From Pirellula sp. (GTDB lineage Bacteria > Planctomycetota > Planctomycetia > Pirellulales > Pirellulaceae), in contig JALOQW010000002.1 of the NCBI GenBank assembly GCA_025459275.1, positions 1 to 33,085 of the forward strand: a DNA stretch of 33,085 nucleotides, given 5' to 3'. The translations under genes were made by a program, and so were the position numbers. The notes beneath the pieces are model-generated. The model worked only from the letters and a program-made list of their open reading frames with translations. It ran no database searches and had not been told where the DNA came from. Of the stretch, positions 1-9,528 are shown one piece after another; position 1 is the first letter of the stretch; every line of letters begins with the position of its first letter.

Positions 1-362
1 ATGGCCAGACCTTTGTTGCCCAGCCGATGATGGCCCCGGCTCCGGCTGCTCCTTCACCGGCACCAGCATCCTCGTCTGCCGCTGCACCCGCAGCCGCCGA
101 CCCACTCGACGGACCTCATATCACCATCATCAATTCTCCGATGGTCGGTACTTTCTACTCGAAACCAAATCCCAACGCCAAGGATTTCGTTGAAGTGGGT
201 TCCGCCGTGCAGAACGATTCCGTCGTTTGCATTATCGAAGCCATGAAAGTCTTCAATGAAATCACCGCTGAAGTTCGAGGCAAGATCGTACAGGTCTTGG
301 TGCGCAACGAGGAAGCCGTCGATTTCGGAAAACCTCTCTTCAAAGTCGATACTCGAGGCTAG
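1..362 (+). CDS. accB: Biotin carboxyl carrier protein of acetyl-CoA carboxylase (5' partial)
   Basis: This is the C-terminal part of the biotin carrier subunit of acetyl-CoA carboxylase, which moves carboxyl groups between the carboxylase and transferase subunits in fatty-acid synthesis. The reading frame is open to the left edge, so the true start lies outside the window; the ATG at 27 is only an internal Met. An Ala/Pro/Ser-rich linker (about 30 residues) leads into a biotinyl/lipoyl domain carrying the biotinylation motif EAMKVFNEI, whose Lys is the attachment site. The stop at 360-362 lies 9 bases before accC, the usual accBC order. The domain and context make this call very safe. Confidence 0.95.
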   Translation, partial: GQTFVAQPMMAPAPAAPSPAPASSSAAAPAAADPLDGPHITIINSPMVGTFYSKPNPNAKDFVEVGSAVQNDSVVCIIEAMKVFNEITAEVRGKIVQVLVRNEEAVDFGKPLFKVDTRG

Positions 363-371
363 GACCGCACG

Positions 372-1727
372 ATGTTCAGTCGCGTCTTGATCGCCAATCG
401 AGGTGAGATTGCACTGCGCGTGATTCGCGCATGCAAGGAGCTCGGTATCGAAACCGTCGCCATATTCTCCGAGGCAGATCGGGGTGCGCAGTATTTGGAG
501 CTTGCCGACCAAGCCATCTGCGTCGGTACAGCTAAATCGATGGACAGCTATCTGCGTATCGATCGAGTGATCGCTGCAGCTGAACTTGGCAAAGCCGATG
601 CCATCCATCCTGGATACGGCTTCCTCGCAGAGAATGCTCACTTCAACGAAGTCTGCCGAAGTTGCAACTTTGAATTCATCGGCCCCTCCCCCGAAGCTAT
701 GGAGAAACTGGGGGACAAAAACACTGCCCGCGAGATGGCGATCGCTGCAGGTGTCCCAGTGGTCCCTGGCAGCGACGGCCTCATCGAAAGTGGAACCGAT
801 GCCATCGAAGCCGCGCGAAAAATCGGATTCCCAGTCCTCATCAAAGCCACAGCCGGCGGTGGTGGCAAAGGGATGCGTGTCGCTGCGGATGAAGCCGCAT
901 TACAGACTGCCGTCGCCCAAGCTCAAACCGAAGCCAAAGCTGCCTTCGGAAACCCTGGTGTGTATCTGGAACGTTACATCGATCGACCACGTCACGTCGA
1001 AGTGCAGGTCATCGCGGATCAACATGGCCATGTCGTTCATCTACACGAACGGGACTGCTCCGTCCAGCGCCGACACCAAAAACTGATCGAAGAGAGCCCA
1101 TCTCCTCGATTGCCAGAATCGACTCGTAAAGCCATGTGCGATGCGGCAGTCCGAATGGTCAAACAAGCCAACTACTACAATGCCGCTACGGTGGAGTTTA
1201 TCGTTGACCAAAGTGATGAGTTCTACTTCATCGAAGTCAACGCTCGTATTCAAGTCGAACACCCCGTGAGCGAAATGATCTCGGGTGTCGACCTGATCAA
1301 GACCCAGATCCTCGTGGCGGCCAACCAAAAACTTCCCTTTACTCAGAAAGACATCAAGCCTCGCGGTGCTGCGATCGAATGCCGGATCAATGCCGAGGAT
1401 CCGGATCGCAACTTCCAGCCATGCCCGGGCCGCATCGAAAAGATGTACATCCCAGGTGGCTTGGGAGTGCGTGTCGATTCGCATGCTCATCCCGGTTATG
1501 TGGTGCCACCCCATTACGATTCGATGATCGCCAAGTTGATTGTGCACCAGCCGACCCGCGAACAAGCGATCGAAACCATGATCCGCGCCTTGAGCGAACT
1601 GAGAATATCCGGCATCAAAACGACGGCTTCGTTCCACAAGACGGTCCTGAAGCAACCGGAATTTGTCGAGGGGACCGTCGATACCAAATGGGTCGAACGA
1701 GTGCTCCTCCCAAGACTCAAGCCTTAA
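372..1727 (+). CDS. accC: Acetyl-CoA carboxylase, biotin carboxylase subunit
   Basis: The enzyme carboxylates the biotin carried by AccB, using ATP and bicarbonate, in the first step of fatty-acid synthesis. It is 451 residues, the normal family length. The N-terminal domain starts [16 protein letters not shown]. The ATP-grasp glycine loop GGGGKGMR is at about 162-169. The active-site stretch [14 protein letters not shown] is at about 288-301 and includes Arg292 and Glu296, matching the E. coli enzyme. The ATG at 372 follows AGGA in the accB stop region with good spacing. The gene is intact and probably cotranscribed with accB and the NUDIX gene 14 bases downstream. Confidence 0.97.
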   Translation: MFSRVLIANRGEIALRVIRACKELGIETVAIFSEADRGAQYLELADQAICVGTAKSMDSYLRIDRVIAAAELGKADAIHPGYGFLAENAHFNEVCRSCNFEFIGPSPEAMEKLGDKNTAREMAIAAGVPVVPGSDGLIESGTDAIEAARKIGFPVLIKATAGGGGKGMRVAADEAALQTAVAQAQTEAKAAFGNPGVYLERYIDRPRHVEVQVIADQHGHVVHLHERDCSVQRRHQKLIEESPSPRLPESTRKAMCDAAVRMVKQANYYNAATVEFIVDQSDEFYFIEVNARIQVEHPVSEMISGVDLIKTQILVAANQKLPFTQKDIKPRGAAIECRINAEDPDRNFQPCPGRIEKMYIPGGLGVRVDSHAHPGYVVPPHYDSMIAKLIVHQPTREQAIETMIRALSELRISGIKTTASFHKTVLKQPEFVEGTVDTKWVERVLLPRLKP

Positions 1728-1741
1728 CCATCGCTCGACCC

Positions 1742-2275
1742 ATGAAGCTCGAAGCTGTTTATCGGTACTGCCCTGTTTGCGGTACCCAGCGTGCGAGTTT
1801 CGAACCCGCTCGACCCTTTCGATGTCACGTTTGCGGTCACACATCCTTCTTTGGTCCCGTCGCGGCGGTTGGTGCCATTGTCACGGATTCTGACGGGAAA
1901 GTTCTCTTGGTCCGACGAGCCAACGATCCGGCCAAAGGCAAACTCGGAATGCCCGGTGGCTTTATCGACCCGGATGAATCCTCCGAAGAAGCACTGAAGC
2001 GGGAAGTCCTCGAGGAAGTCGGATTACCCATCCTGTCGATGACTTATTTGACTTCAGCACCGAATCAGTATGTGTATCGAGGTGTAGAGTTGCCTGTTCT
2101 CGACATGTTCTATGTCGTCGAAGTCGAACATCACGAGATTCAAACGCTGGACGGCGAAATCGCCGATTGGATCTGGACCGACCTCACCGATGAGGTCCTC
2201 AACCAGCTAGCCTTCCCATCCAATCGAAGAGCATTGGAACTTTATCGTGGTCGATTGGGCAGCGATGCATGTTGA
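1742..2275 (+). CDS. NUDIX hydrolase with N-terminal zinc ribbon
   Basis: This is a 177-residue protein. Two cysteine pairs, CPVCG and CHVCG, at the N-terminus form a zinc ribbon like those of NudC-like or ADP-ribose-type NUDIX enzymes. The NUDIX box GFIDPDESSEEALKREVLEE plus VGL matches GX5EX7REUXEEXGU exactly, so pyrophosphohydrolase activity on a nucleoside-diphosphate derivative is likely; the substrate cannot be read from sequence. The tracked ORF opens at 1379 inside accC, but ATG 1742 is the sensible start because the zinc ribbon follows at once and the upstream part is accC in another frame. It sits 14 bases after accC, and its 3' end overlaps the convergent phosphatase gene. Confidence 0.88.
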   Translation: MKLEAVYRYCPVCGTQRASFEPARPFRCHVCGHTSFFGPVAAVGAIVTDSDGKVLLVRRANDPAKGKLGMPGGFIDPDESSEEALKREVLEEVGLPILSMTYLTSAPNQYVYRGVELPVLDMFYVVEVEHHEIQTLDGEIADWIWTDLTDEVLNQLAFPSNRRALELYRGRLGSDAC

Positions 2276-3096
2276 GCGGATCGTCTGGCAGCGGCCTTAG
2301 GACGAATCGCGATGAAACTGACATCGTCCGGTTTGCATGGCGCTCCCGCGACTCCCATCATTCGTTCGCAGGACATTCGGGATAACTGATGAACCGACTC
2401 CGCCAAGGATCCCTTGCGCAGCCATTCCACCCCTTCGGCAATGGATACGTTATCGAACAGACCGTCGCTCGCCAGAACCACCGTGTCACGAGGCCCCAAC
2501 CGTATCGTCGGCCCAATCTCGATTCGCATACGCTCGCACCCAACGACGTTGGAAACCAGATGCCGGTCTTCATGATGCATCGCATCGTCCGCGTGCAGCC
2601 ATCCCGATTCGACGGCGAAGCCCACAGGAGAATGGCAGATCGACTGGTACCGAATCCGCCCCATTCCACCCGTGATCACAATCTTGGCATCCCCAACGTG
2701 GTAGGGCCGAATAACCCCATCCTGCCACTCGACCACCGCTAGCGTGCAGGCCGCTCCGAGTTTCAAACCTCGAATCGCTTCGTTGGCATGCTCAATCCCA
2801 TCCAGGATTGCAGCTCGCAGCCGAGACGTGTCGTTGTTGGCAAGCGATTCTTCCAGCGATTGCAATGCTAATTTGGCCGCGAGCTCGCCACCGCGCATCC
2901 CACCGCATCCATCGGCCACGGCGAAGACACCAGATGACTCATCGACTTGGAACAGACCCAACGCATCTTCGTTTGGCCCTGTCTTGAAGGGATTACGACG
3001 TGACGTAAAAGCAGCCAGCCAAGCTGGGCTCTCCCACAGCTCGACTTGGCCGTCGACCTGTTCTGTCACAATTTGCGATCGAATGTCCGTAATCAT
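2242..3096 (-). CDS. PP2C-family serine/threonine protein phosphatase
   Basis: This 284-residue protein has the PP2C metal-site motifs in order: NEDALG (N-terminal Asp), VADGCGGM (equivalent of DGMGG), GDAK (GDSR-like), LASDGLFDNV, and KPDDVSFI near the C-terminus (DN-type Asp). These bind Mn/Mg and predict a soluble phosphatase acting on Ser/Thr kinase substrates. Planctomycetes encode many Hanks-type kinases, but none lies in this window, so the partner is unknown. There is no signal peptide or membrane segment. An AGGAGGT-like sequence lies about 30 bases upstream, too far to be a normal ribosome site, while GGTGGA sits close to the ATG. The last 34 bases overlap the NUDIX gene on the other strand. 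Confidence 0.87.
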   Translation of the reverse strand: MITDIRSQIVTEQVDGQVELWESPAWLAAFTSRRNPFKTGPNEDALGLFQVDESSGVFAVADGCGGMRGGELAAKLALQSLEESLANNDTSRLRAAILDGIEHANEAIRGLKLGAACTLAVVEWQDGVIRPYHVGDAKIVITGGMGRIRYQSICHSPVGFAVESGWLHADDAMHHEDRHLVSNVVGCERMRIEIGPTIRLGPRDTVVLASDGLFDNVSIAEGVEWLRKGSLAESVHQLSRMSCERMMGVAGAPCKPDDVSFIAIRPKAAARRSAQHASLPNRPR

Positions 3097-3290
3097 GGTT
3101 CCACCGAATATGGGATACTCTCGCCGGACCTCCTAGCCACGTTCGAACTTCAGACCGTGAATGCCCTCACATGACGGTGAATTGTAGCGAATTTGTCGAT
3201 TGTCGCGATTCTGTTCACTTGCCACCTCCCGGTTGCCGATTCTTGCTTGGCAGTCACCATCATGTCCGTACGTTCCCGGGGAATGCTAGC

Positions 3291-4793
3291 ATGAAACGTA
3301 AACAAAGGGTTGCGCCAATTGACAGGGTTGCATCCGAAGGTCGTGCCACACGTCGTTCGTGGTTTGCAAAGGTGGTGGGTGCGGTGGCCTTGGGGGGGCT
3401 TGGTTCCAACGTTTGGATGGCCCATGCCGCAGGGACCAAGCCGAAGAAGAGTGTCGGCAAACTCCCGTCGTTCCGCGTTCGAAGCGTTCTTGAGTTGCAA
3501 GGGGAAGTACGACTGAAGAACCAAGGCGTAGCCCTTGAACGAAAGAATGGCAAGCAACTTGTAGCGAGAACGGCCCCCGTTCAGTCGACCGCCACGCTGG
3601 ATTACGACGAACAATATCAGCTCGAGAGCGATCGCAACGACACATGCGTCCAGTACTTTCATGAAGCGAAATCCGAGATTCGTGTCGACAGCCATATCAC
3701 CAAGACCGAGTTGCGCGAGACGTGCCGCGAGATTGTCAAGCACTCGGCTCCGGCCGGTATGGTGTCGGCAGCTCCATCCCATCCCCTTTTCGCTGCAGAA
3801 CGCGATCTGGTCGATGGATCGATTACGACGATGTATTTGGATGCTTTGCTGACCGAGGAAGAGGTGTCGATCGGAGACAAGTGGAATGTGGATGCGGTTC
3901 AAGCCGCTCGATTACTGAATCTCGACGCGATTCATGATGGCAAGTTGACGGTCTGTTTAGTGGATGTGGATCAAGAGAAAGCCCAGCTCGCAATCGAAGG
4001 AAAACTGACTGGATCGATCCGCAATGTTTCCACGGAAATGGTGATCGATGGGAAAGGAGTCTTGGATCGCAAAGGGGGTTATATCTCCTGGCTAGCGATG
4101 CAAACCGAAGAGACTCGAGAGATTGGTGAAGCCGAGCCCGGATTCAAGATTACGGCCACGTTGCGGGTTTTGCGAGCCCCTATTGAAGAGATGAGCCACG
4201 GTCGGACGTTAAGCGATGCAGTGCGCGATGTCCCCAGCTGGGAGGCAGCCAGTATTCTTCAATTCCAATCCGATCATGGTTACTATCGCTTCCTTGCAGA
4301 TCGCCGCTGGACAACGTATCGAGACAATGGCGAGGAAGCGACCTTGCGATTCATCGTTGGCAATCGCCGTGTCGCGCAGTGCAACATCGCGAACCTGATC
4401 GACTTCGAACCCGGACGACAACTGAGCATGGCGGGCTTCGAGTCCGATGTGCGAAGACTCATCAGCAAGGGTGGTCACGAGATACTGGAAACATCGGAAC
4501 GGCTCTCGGGAACCGACCATCGATTGCTGCGCATCAGCGTAGGTGGAAGCGTTGAGGGAGTTCCTATCCGATGGATCTACTATCACATCTCGAACGATAC
4601 CGGTCGTCGATTGACCATGACCTTCACATTGGATGAATCGTCGCTCGAAACATTTGCCGAACAGGACCAGCAACTGGCAGGGACACTCGAGTTGCTCGCG
4701 TGGCCAAGCAAGCTCGACCCAAAAACACTCGAGCAAGAAGCTGCATCTGCAACAGAATCGGCAACCAAACCGAGTCCAACGACCAATCGTTAA
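3291..4793 (+). CDS. Secreted protein of unknown function with twin-arginine-like signal
   Basis: I do not recognise a family. I placed the start at ATG 3291 (500 residues) rather than the tracked 3171, because the protein then begins with a basic region, TRRSWFAKVVG and a hydrophobic Ala/Gly/Val stretch ending near AHAAG, which reads as a signal peptide. The RR motif loosely fits a Tat signal. The mature part is soluble, mixed alpha/beta, with no membrane segment and no obvious catalytic motif. It ends in a low-complexity Ala/Glu/Thr/Ser tail. It is divergent from the PP2C gene with about 190 bases between the starts. It is likely a planctomycete-restricted envelope protein; the role is unknown. 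Confidence 0.75.
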   Translation: MKRKQRVAPIDRVASEGRATRRSWFAKVVGAVALGGLGSNVWMAHAAGTKPKKSVGKLPSFRVRSVLELQGEVRLKNQGVALERKNGKQLVARTAPVQSTATLDYDEQYQLESDRNDTCVQYFHEAKSEIRVDSHITKTELRETCREIVKHSAPAGMVSAAPSHPLFAAERDLVDGSITTMYLDALLTEEEVSIGDKWNVDAVQAARLLNLDAIHDGKLTVCLVDVDQEKAQLAIEGKLTGSIRNVSTEMVIDGKGVLDRKGGYISWLAMQTEETREIGEAEPGFKITATLRVLRAPIEEMSHGRTLSDAVRDVPSWEAASILQFQSDHGYYRFLADRRWTTYRDNGEEATLRFIVGNRRVAQCNIANLIDFEPGRQLSMAGFESDVRRLISKGGHEILETSERLSGTDHRLLRISVGGSVEGVPIRWIYYHISNDTGRRLTMTFTLDESSLETFAEQDQQLAGTLELLAWPSKLDPKTLEQEAASATESATKPSPTTNR

Positions 4794-4957
4794 TTGCCAA
4801 CCCAGCGGCACCGGTTAGTAGCGGTGCAGCGCGAGCTGCCCGGTGACACGTACTTACTCACAACACGCGGTCATTCTCAGGACTCACCGTACGGCTTGGG
4901 CCGTTACGCTTTCAAAGCAAGCCCCGTCGAACGTCAAGCCCCTCTAGATCCGATTGT
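4794..4957. other. Non-coding stretch with several GC-rich hairpins
   Basis: No credible ORF is seen here. Several short stems lie in a row: GCACCG/CGGTGC (4808-4827, 8-base loop), GCAGC-GCGA-GCTGC (4826-4839, a GNRA-type tetraloop sharing two bases with the first stem), and CGTACGGC/GCCGTTACG around 4889-4909. None is followed by a T run, so they are not classical intrinsic terminators. They could be a 3' structure for the upstream gene or a dispersed intergenic repeat. Confidence 0.5.
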
Positions 4958-5107
4958 TTAGATCCGATTGTTGGTGCTGCGCAGAAACAGGAATCCGAGG
5001 ATCACCGACATCGATCCGAGGATGCACCAGTGGGTGACCGACATGTGTTCGACGCTGTACTGAACACCGCTCAGGAATTTCCCAATGTAGTAGTCGACTT
5101 TGGACAT
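4958..5107 (-). CDS. Small single-pass membrane protein (49 aa, not in the ORF track)
   Basis: This ORF is below the 60-residue limit of the track. On the minus strand, ATG at 5107-5105 opens a 49-codon frame that begins MSKVDYYIGKFLSG and ends at TAA 4958. Its C-terminal half has one clear hydrophobic segment (WCILGSMSVILGFLFL, about residues 28-43) followed by a short polar tail, RSTNNRI. The sequence GAGGGG lies about 5 bases before the ATG and makes a reasonable ribosome site. The hydrophilic-helix, membrane-segment and basic-tail layout is typical of real small membrane proteins. The tracked 100-residue ORF over the same bases (4944-5246) has a random composition and I leave it out. Function is unknown. 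Confidence 0.55.
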   Translation of the reverse strand: MSKVDYYIGKFLSGVQYSVEHMSVTHWCILGSMSVILGFLFLRSTNNRI

Positions 5108-5300
5108 GAGACCCCTCGTTTTTCGACCTTACCAGAACGGACGATCGGGAAACCGTAAGTCGAGAATGGACGTGGGGCCGGAACTCGCCAACAGGTTTTC
5201 CAGAATCCGTTCGCATCGTCGACCTTGTTGCCGTTTCATCCCGCATAACTGGTACTGCCGTATCCAGAAACCGGCCGGAAAAAACGGGGCTTGGAAGACC

Positions 5301-5328
5301 TTGCAGGCCTGCATCCGGCAGTTATACT
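5301..5328 (+). promoter_or_regulatory. Promoter of tRNA-Asp with embedded palindrome
   Basis: TTGCAG (5301-5306) and TATACT (5323-5328) are 16 bases apart, and the -10 box ends 18 bases before the tRNA. The perfect 12-base palindrome TGCAGGCCTGCA (5302-5313) covers the -35 box and part of the spacer. The -35 match is only 3 of 6; the -10 match is 5 of 6. Confidence 0.5.
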
Positions 5329-5346
5329 TCTGAGTCCCATAAGCGA

Positions 5347-5420
5347 GGGGTCGTAGCTCAATTGGTTAGAGCACCGGACTGTCGATCCGGAGGTTGCGGG
5401 TTCGAGACCCGTCGACCTCG
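5347..5420 (+). tRNA. tRNA-Asp (anticodon GTC)
   Basis: The 74-base cloverleaf can be folded by eye. The acceptor stem is GGGGTCG with CGACCTC (one G-T pair), the D arm is GCTC...GAGC, the anticodon stem-loop is CCGGA-CTGTCGA-TCCGG with anticodon GTC, and the T arm is GCGGG-TTCGAGA-CCCGT. The discriminator base is G, as expected for Asp, and the 3' CCA is not encoded. It is a single tRNA gene with its own promoter and terminator. Confidence 0.97.
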
Positions 5421-5430
5421 CTGAAGAATT

Positions 5431-5478
5431 ACCCCTGGTCACCCTGGTGAAGTCACCCGGTGAGTCCAGGGGTTTTTT
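5431..5478 (+). terminator. Rho-independent terminator after tRNA-Asp
   Basis: CCCCTGG (5432-5438) pairs with CCAGGGG (5466-5472) and is followed directly by six T's. The 27-base loop region holds two smaller self-complementary units, TCACCCTGGTGA and TCACCCGGTGA, so the full structure is a branched hairpin. It separates the tRNA from the nuclease gene. Confidence 0.88.
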
Positions 5479-5513
5479 GTTTTCATAATCACTGCGCCCG
5501 TCAGGACAGTACG

Positions 5514-7118
<1,605 letters not shown>

Positions 7119-7137
7119 GTCGACCAGGAAGGATCGG

Positions 7138-8379
7138 TTACCTTAGCAGCGAACCGATAAATCGGACGAATTCTTTGTCGAGACTCACCAGATCCTCTCC
7201 GAAGCATTTCTTGAAATCATCCAGCCGTTGTTTGGAATCGGCCTTTTCGCCTGGAGACCTGGATTCAAGAAGCGAAAGATACTCGACGTACTGTTTGCTT
7301 CGACGTTTGATCAGAAAGAAAGTGAGCCCCCAACTCTCAGCGTAAGCCGCGGTAGCCGTGTTAGAATTGCGCAAAAGATCATCGTTGCTGAGCAACTTAA
7401 GAAGTGAATCTGCAGGGCGGTTGAGACCGTACGCTCGAAGATTTGCCAGATTGTATCGATTGACTTTTCCCGTTCCGCCCCATCCTGTAGAGCTCTTGAA
7501 ATCGGGAGACTCAAAGAAGGTCGCAATTCCTTCGCTGACCCATAGTGGGTTATCCCCCAAGCGTTTTTGAAGACCTGTATTGAATGCGATTTGGTGACAA
7601 GCTTCGTGCAAGATGGTTGCCACTTGCCGCTCCGCTTCGGGGCGAGAAAAAATCTCGGTGATCAATTCCTCTCGCTGGATCTTCATTCCGGGGGGAATCA
7701 TTCCTTCGACCCCGGTCAGGTCGAAAGTTGCCAAGCGATTGGTGGTTTGGATGTAATAGCCAAACGTGTTTTCGGCTCCGTTGAAATCTCGCTTCGCGTA
7801 ATCCAAATACTCTTGTTGGGTGCGAAAGATCAAGGCGACCATTGGGAATCGAGCATCGCAAACATCGACCCCTTGCTCTTTCCAGAATCGACGCATGCCT
7901 TTGTACATCCGCTCGTACAGATTAGCGTTCCATCGAGCGTAGACGTCGCTGGTGTTATAGCAAACAACGAAATGGTCGGTCTCGATGATCTTGGATCCCG
8001 GCGGCATGTCCTTGGAGACTTTCGCAGCCAACTCCTTGGCCGGCGTGGGAACCAGGGCACCTTCGATTTCCCGGAGGCTGGAGATGGCCAACTCGGGATC
8101 CCCCGATTCGGTTGCGGAAGGTGGAATGGCGGTCAATTGGCCATCCGCATCGAGGATCAGCAAACCATACTGGGGACTCTCGGCGACCAGTTCCCCAACC
8201 AAGGGAGGACGGTCGGACTTGAAGCGGATCTCAACCAACCGAATCCCGGACGACGAAACTCCACTTAAGGAAGACTGACCCAAGCAGGGAAGCGAAAGAG
8301 AAACGACGAGGCAAAGTTCGACGAGGACCAGTCCTGTAAACCAGATCCATCGCCCGCCTGGTGGTGGGCCGCCGATCAT
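7138..8379 (-). CDS. DUF1570 putative metallopeptidase, secreted
   Basis: This 413-residue protein has an N-terminal hydrophobic segment (about 11-35) that acts as a signal peptide or anchor. The motif HEACH at about 258-262 is an HExxH zinc site, and the downstream WVSEGIATFFE supplies a third ligand Glu (about 283). This is the gluzincin-like layout of DUF1570 proteins, common in planctomycetes. Hydrolysis of peptide bonds outside the cytoplasm is therefore likely but the substrate is unknown. Its ATG overlaps the stop of the GroES-like gene upstream (ATGA), so translation is probably coupled. The 3' end faces the nuclease gene with a short gap. Confidence 0.8.
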   Translation of the reverse strand: MIGGPPPGGRWIWFTGLVLVELCLVVSLSLPCLGQSSLSGVSSSGIRLVEIRFKSDRPPLVGELVAESPQYGLLILDADGQLTAIPPSATESGDPELAISSLREIEGALVPTPAKELAAKVSKDMPPGSKIIETDHFVVCYNTSDVYARWNANLYERMYKGMRRFWKEQGVDVCDARFPMVALIFRTQQEYLDYAKRDFNGAENTFGYYIQTTNRLATFDLTGVEGMIPPGMKIQREELITEIFSRPEAERQVATILHEACHQIAFNTGLQKRLGDNPLWVSEGIATFFESPDFKSSTGWGGTGKVNRYNLANLRAYGLNRPADSLLKLLSNDDLLRNSNTATAAYAESWGLTFFLIKRRSKQYVEYLSLLESRSPGEKADSKQRLDDFKKCFGEDLVSLDKEFVRFIGSLLR

Positions 8380-8699
8380 GGTTCGTCACCCACAGGCTTG
8401 GTTCGAAAGACGGCGACAACGTCCTCGACAGGGACGACGTACAGCTGGTTATCCGGCTCAAAATCGACCGGAATGGCATTCTTGGGATGGAAGATAATCT
8501 TGTCGTATTGACGCAGAGGCATGTCTTCGTCGTGCTCGACTTGGCGACTGATGGTGACGATTCTGCCGGTGATGGTGGGGATTTCGGCTACGTCAGGGAG
8601 TGCGATCCCTCCTTTGGTTTGCCGTTTGGGCTCATCCTTTAGGACCAAGACCCTGGCCCCAACAGGCTCGATGGTTTCAAACTGGGATTTCTTCGCCAT
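8376..8699 (-). CDS. GroES-like co-chaperonin
   Basis: The 107-residue protein fits the GroES beta-barrel. The start reads IEPVGARVLVLKDEP, followed by a mobile-loop-like stretch with TKGGIALPD, and it ends VEDVVAVFRTK, like the ESDVLAV end of GroES. I chose ATG 8699 (MAKKSQFET) over the tracked 8759, because the extra residues have no family counterpart. The middle (HPKNAIPVDFEPDNQLYVV) departs from the usual GroES roof and strand sequence, and there is no groEL next to it. It is therefore an orphan or divergent paralogue rather than a clear housekeeping groES. It is translationally coupled to the DUF1570 peptidase gene. Confidence 0.85.
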   Translation of the reverse strand: MAKKSQFETIEPVGARVLVLKDEPKRQTKGGIALPDVAEIPTITGRIVTISRQVEHDEDMPLRQYDKIIFHPKNAIPVDFEPDNQLYVVPVEDVVAVFRTKPVGDEP

Positions 8700-8802
8700 A
8701 ACCGCGTGTGCCGAGCCTTCCTCGTACTGCCTTGGGGAACCGGGCTCCCGATGCTGCAACTCAAGATAGGCCCGAGCAGCAAAACGGCAAGTACATTTGC
8801 CC

Positions 8803-8830
8803 TTGCATCGACAAACAAAATCGTCATACT
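8803..8830 (+). promoter_or_regulatory. Weak candidate promoter for the L25 run
   Basis: TTGCAT (8803-8808) is 16 bases from CATACT (8825-8830) in the divergent spacer between the GroES-like and L25 genes. The matches are modest, so this is tentative. Confidence 0.25.
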
Positions 8831-8861
8831 CTTTGGCCCGCGCAAGTCGAGGTGGGGCGTT

Positions 8862-8890
8862 TTTTCAAGAATTTTCAAGATTTTCAAGCG
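8862..8890 (+). repeat. Threefold TTTTCAAG(A) repeat in the L25 leader
   Basis: The short unit TTTTCAAG occurs three times nearly end to end, directly before the L25 start. It could be an operator, a leader feature, or simple slippage-derived sequence. Confidence 0.6.
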
Positions 8891-8904
8891 GGTCGCAGCA
8901 GGCA

Positions 8905-9528
8905 ATGATTGAGACGATTGAGGTCAAGAAGCGCGAGGTCAAGGGATCGCGGGCCATGATCAAGATTCGCGAAAGCGGACAAATCCCGGCTATCCTCTAC
9001 GGACACGGCGAAGAAAACGAGTGCTTGACGGTTGCCTTGGCCACCATCAACAGTTTGATCAAGCACGGGACCAAGCTGGTTAACTTGACCGGGGACGTCA
9101 ACGATACCGCCCTCCTGCGAGCGGTCCAGTGGAGCAGCATGGGTGACTACATCATCCATGTCGATTTTGCCCGGGTTTCGCAGTCGGAAACGGTGGATGT
9201 CACCGTCCCCATTCACTTGCATGGCGAAGCACCAGGGGCGCTGACATCGGCAGGTCAATTGCGATTTGTCACGCACGAACTACATATTCGCTGCCCTGCA
9301 GCTAGCATTCCCGAGTTCTTGACCTGCGAAATTGGTTCACTTCAATTGGGTCAGTCCATTCACGTAAGTGAACTGAAATTGCCAGAGGGTGCGACGGCTC
9401 TTACGCCTGCGGGTGTGGTCATTGTCCAAGTCGCGTCGCAAACGTCGGGTTCGGACGAGGCTGCCGTCGCAACTGGCTCAGAACCTGAACTGATTCGCAA
9501 AGAGAAGCCTGCGGAAGCGGGTGCATAA
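8905..9528 (+). CDS. rplY: 50S ribosomal protein L25/Ctc family
   Basis: This 207-residue protein is the long TL5/Ctc form of L25, which binds 5S rRNA. The N-terminal half (IETIEVKKREVKGSR, IPAILYGHGEEN) is the 5S-binding barrel domain. The second half (VDVTVPIHLHGEAPG, then LPEGATALTPAGVVIVQV) is the C-terminal Ctc domain. A short low-complexity Ala/Glu tail closes it. I placed the start at ATG 8905, since the extra residues in the tracked frame from 8797 are not family-like. Its stop overlaps the pth start (TAATG), the same neighbour arrangement as in many bacteria. Confidence 0.93.
   Translation: MIETIEVKKREVKGSRAMIKIRESGQIPAILYGHGEENECLTVALATINSLIKHGTKLVNLTGDVNDTALLRAVQWSSMGDYIIHVDFARVSQSETVDVTVPIHLHGEAPGALTSAGQLRFVTHELHIRCPAASIPEFLTCEIGSLQLGQSIHVSELKLPEGATALTPAGVVIVQVASQTSGSDEAAVATGSEPELIRKEKPAEAGA

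Noticed and set aside
1379-1741. Upstream extension of the NUDIX ORF
   Set aside because: It lies inside accC in another frame, and the zinc ribbon begins right after ATG 1742.
4944-5246. 100-residue minus-strand ORF
   Set aside because: Composition is random; the 49-residue frame over the same bases is more protein-like.
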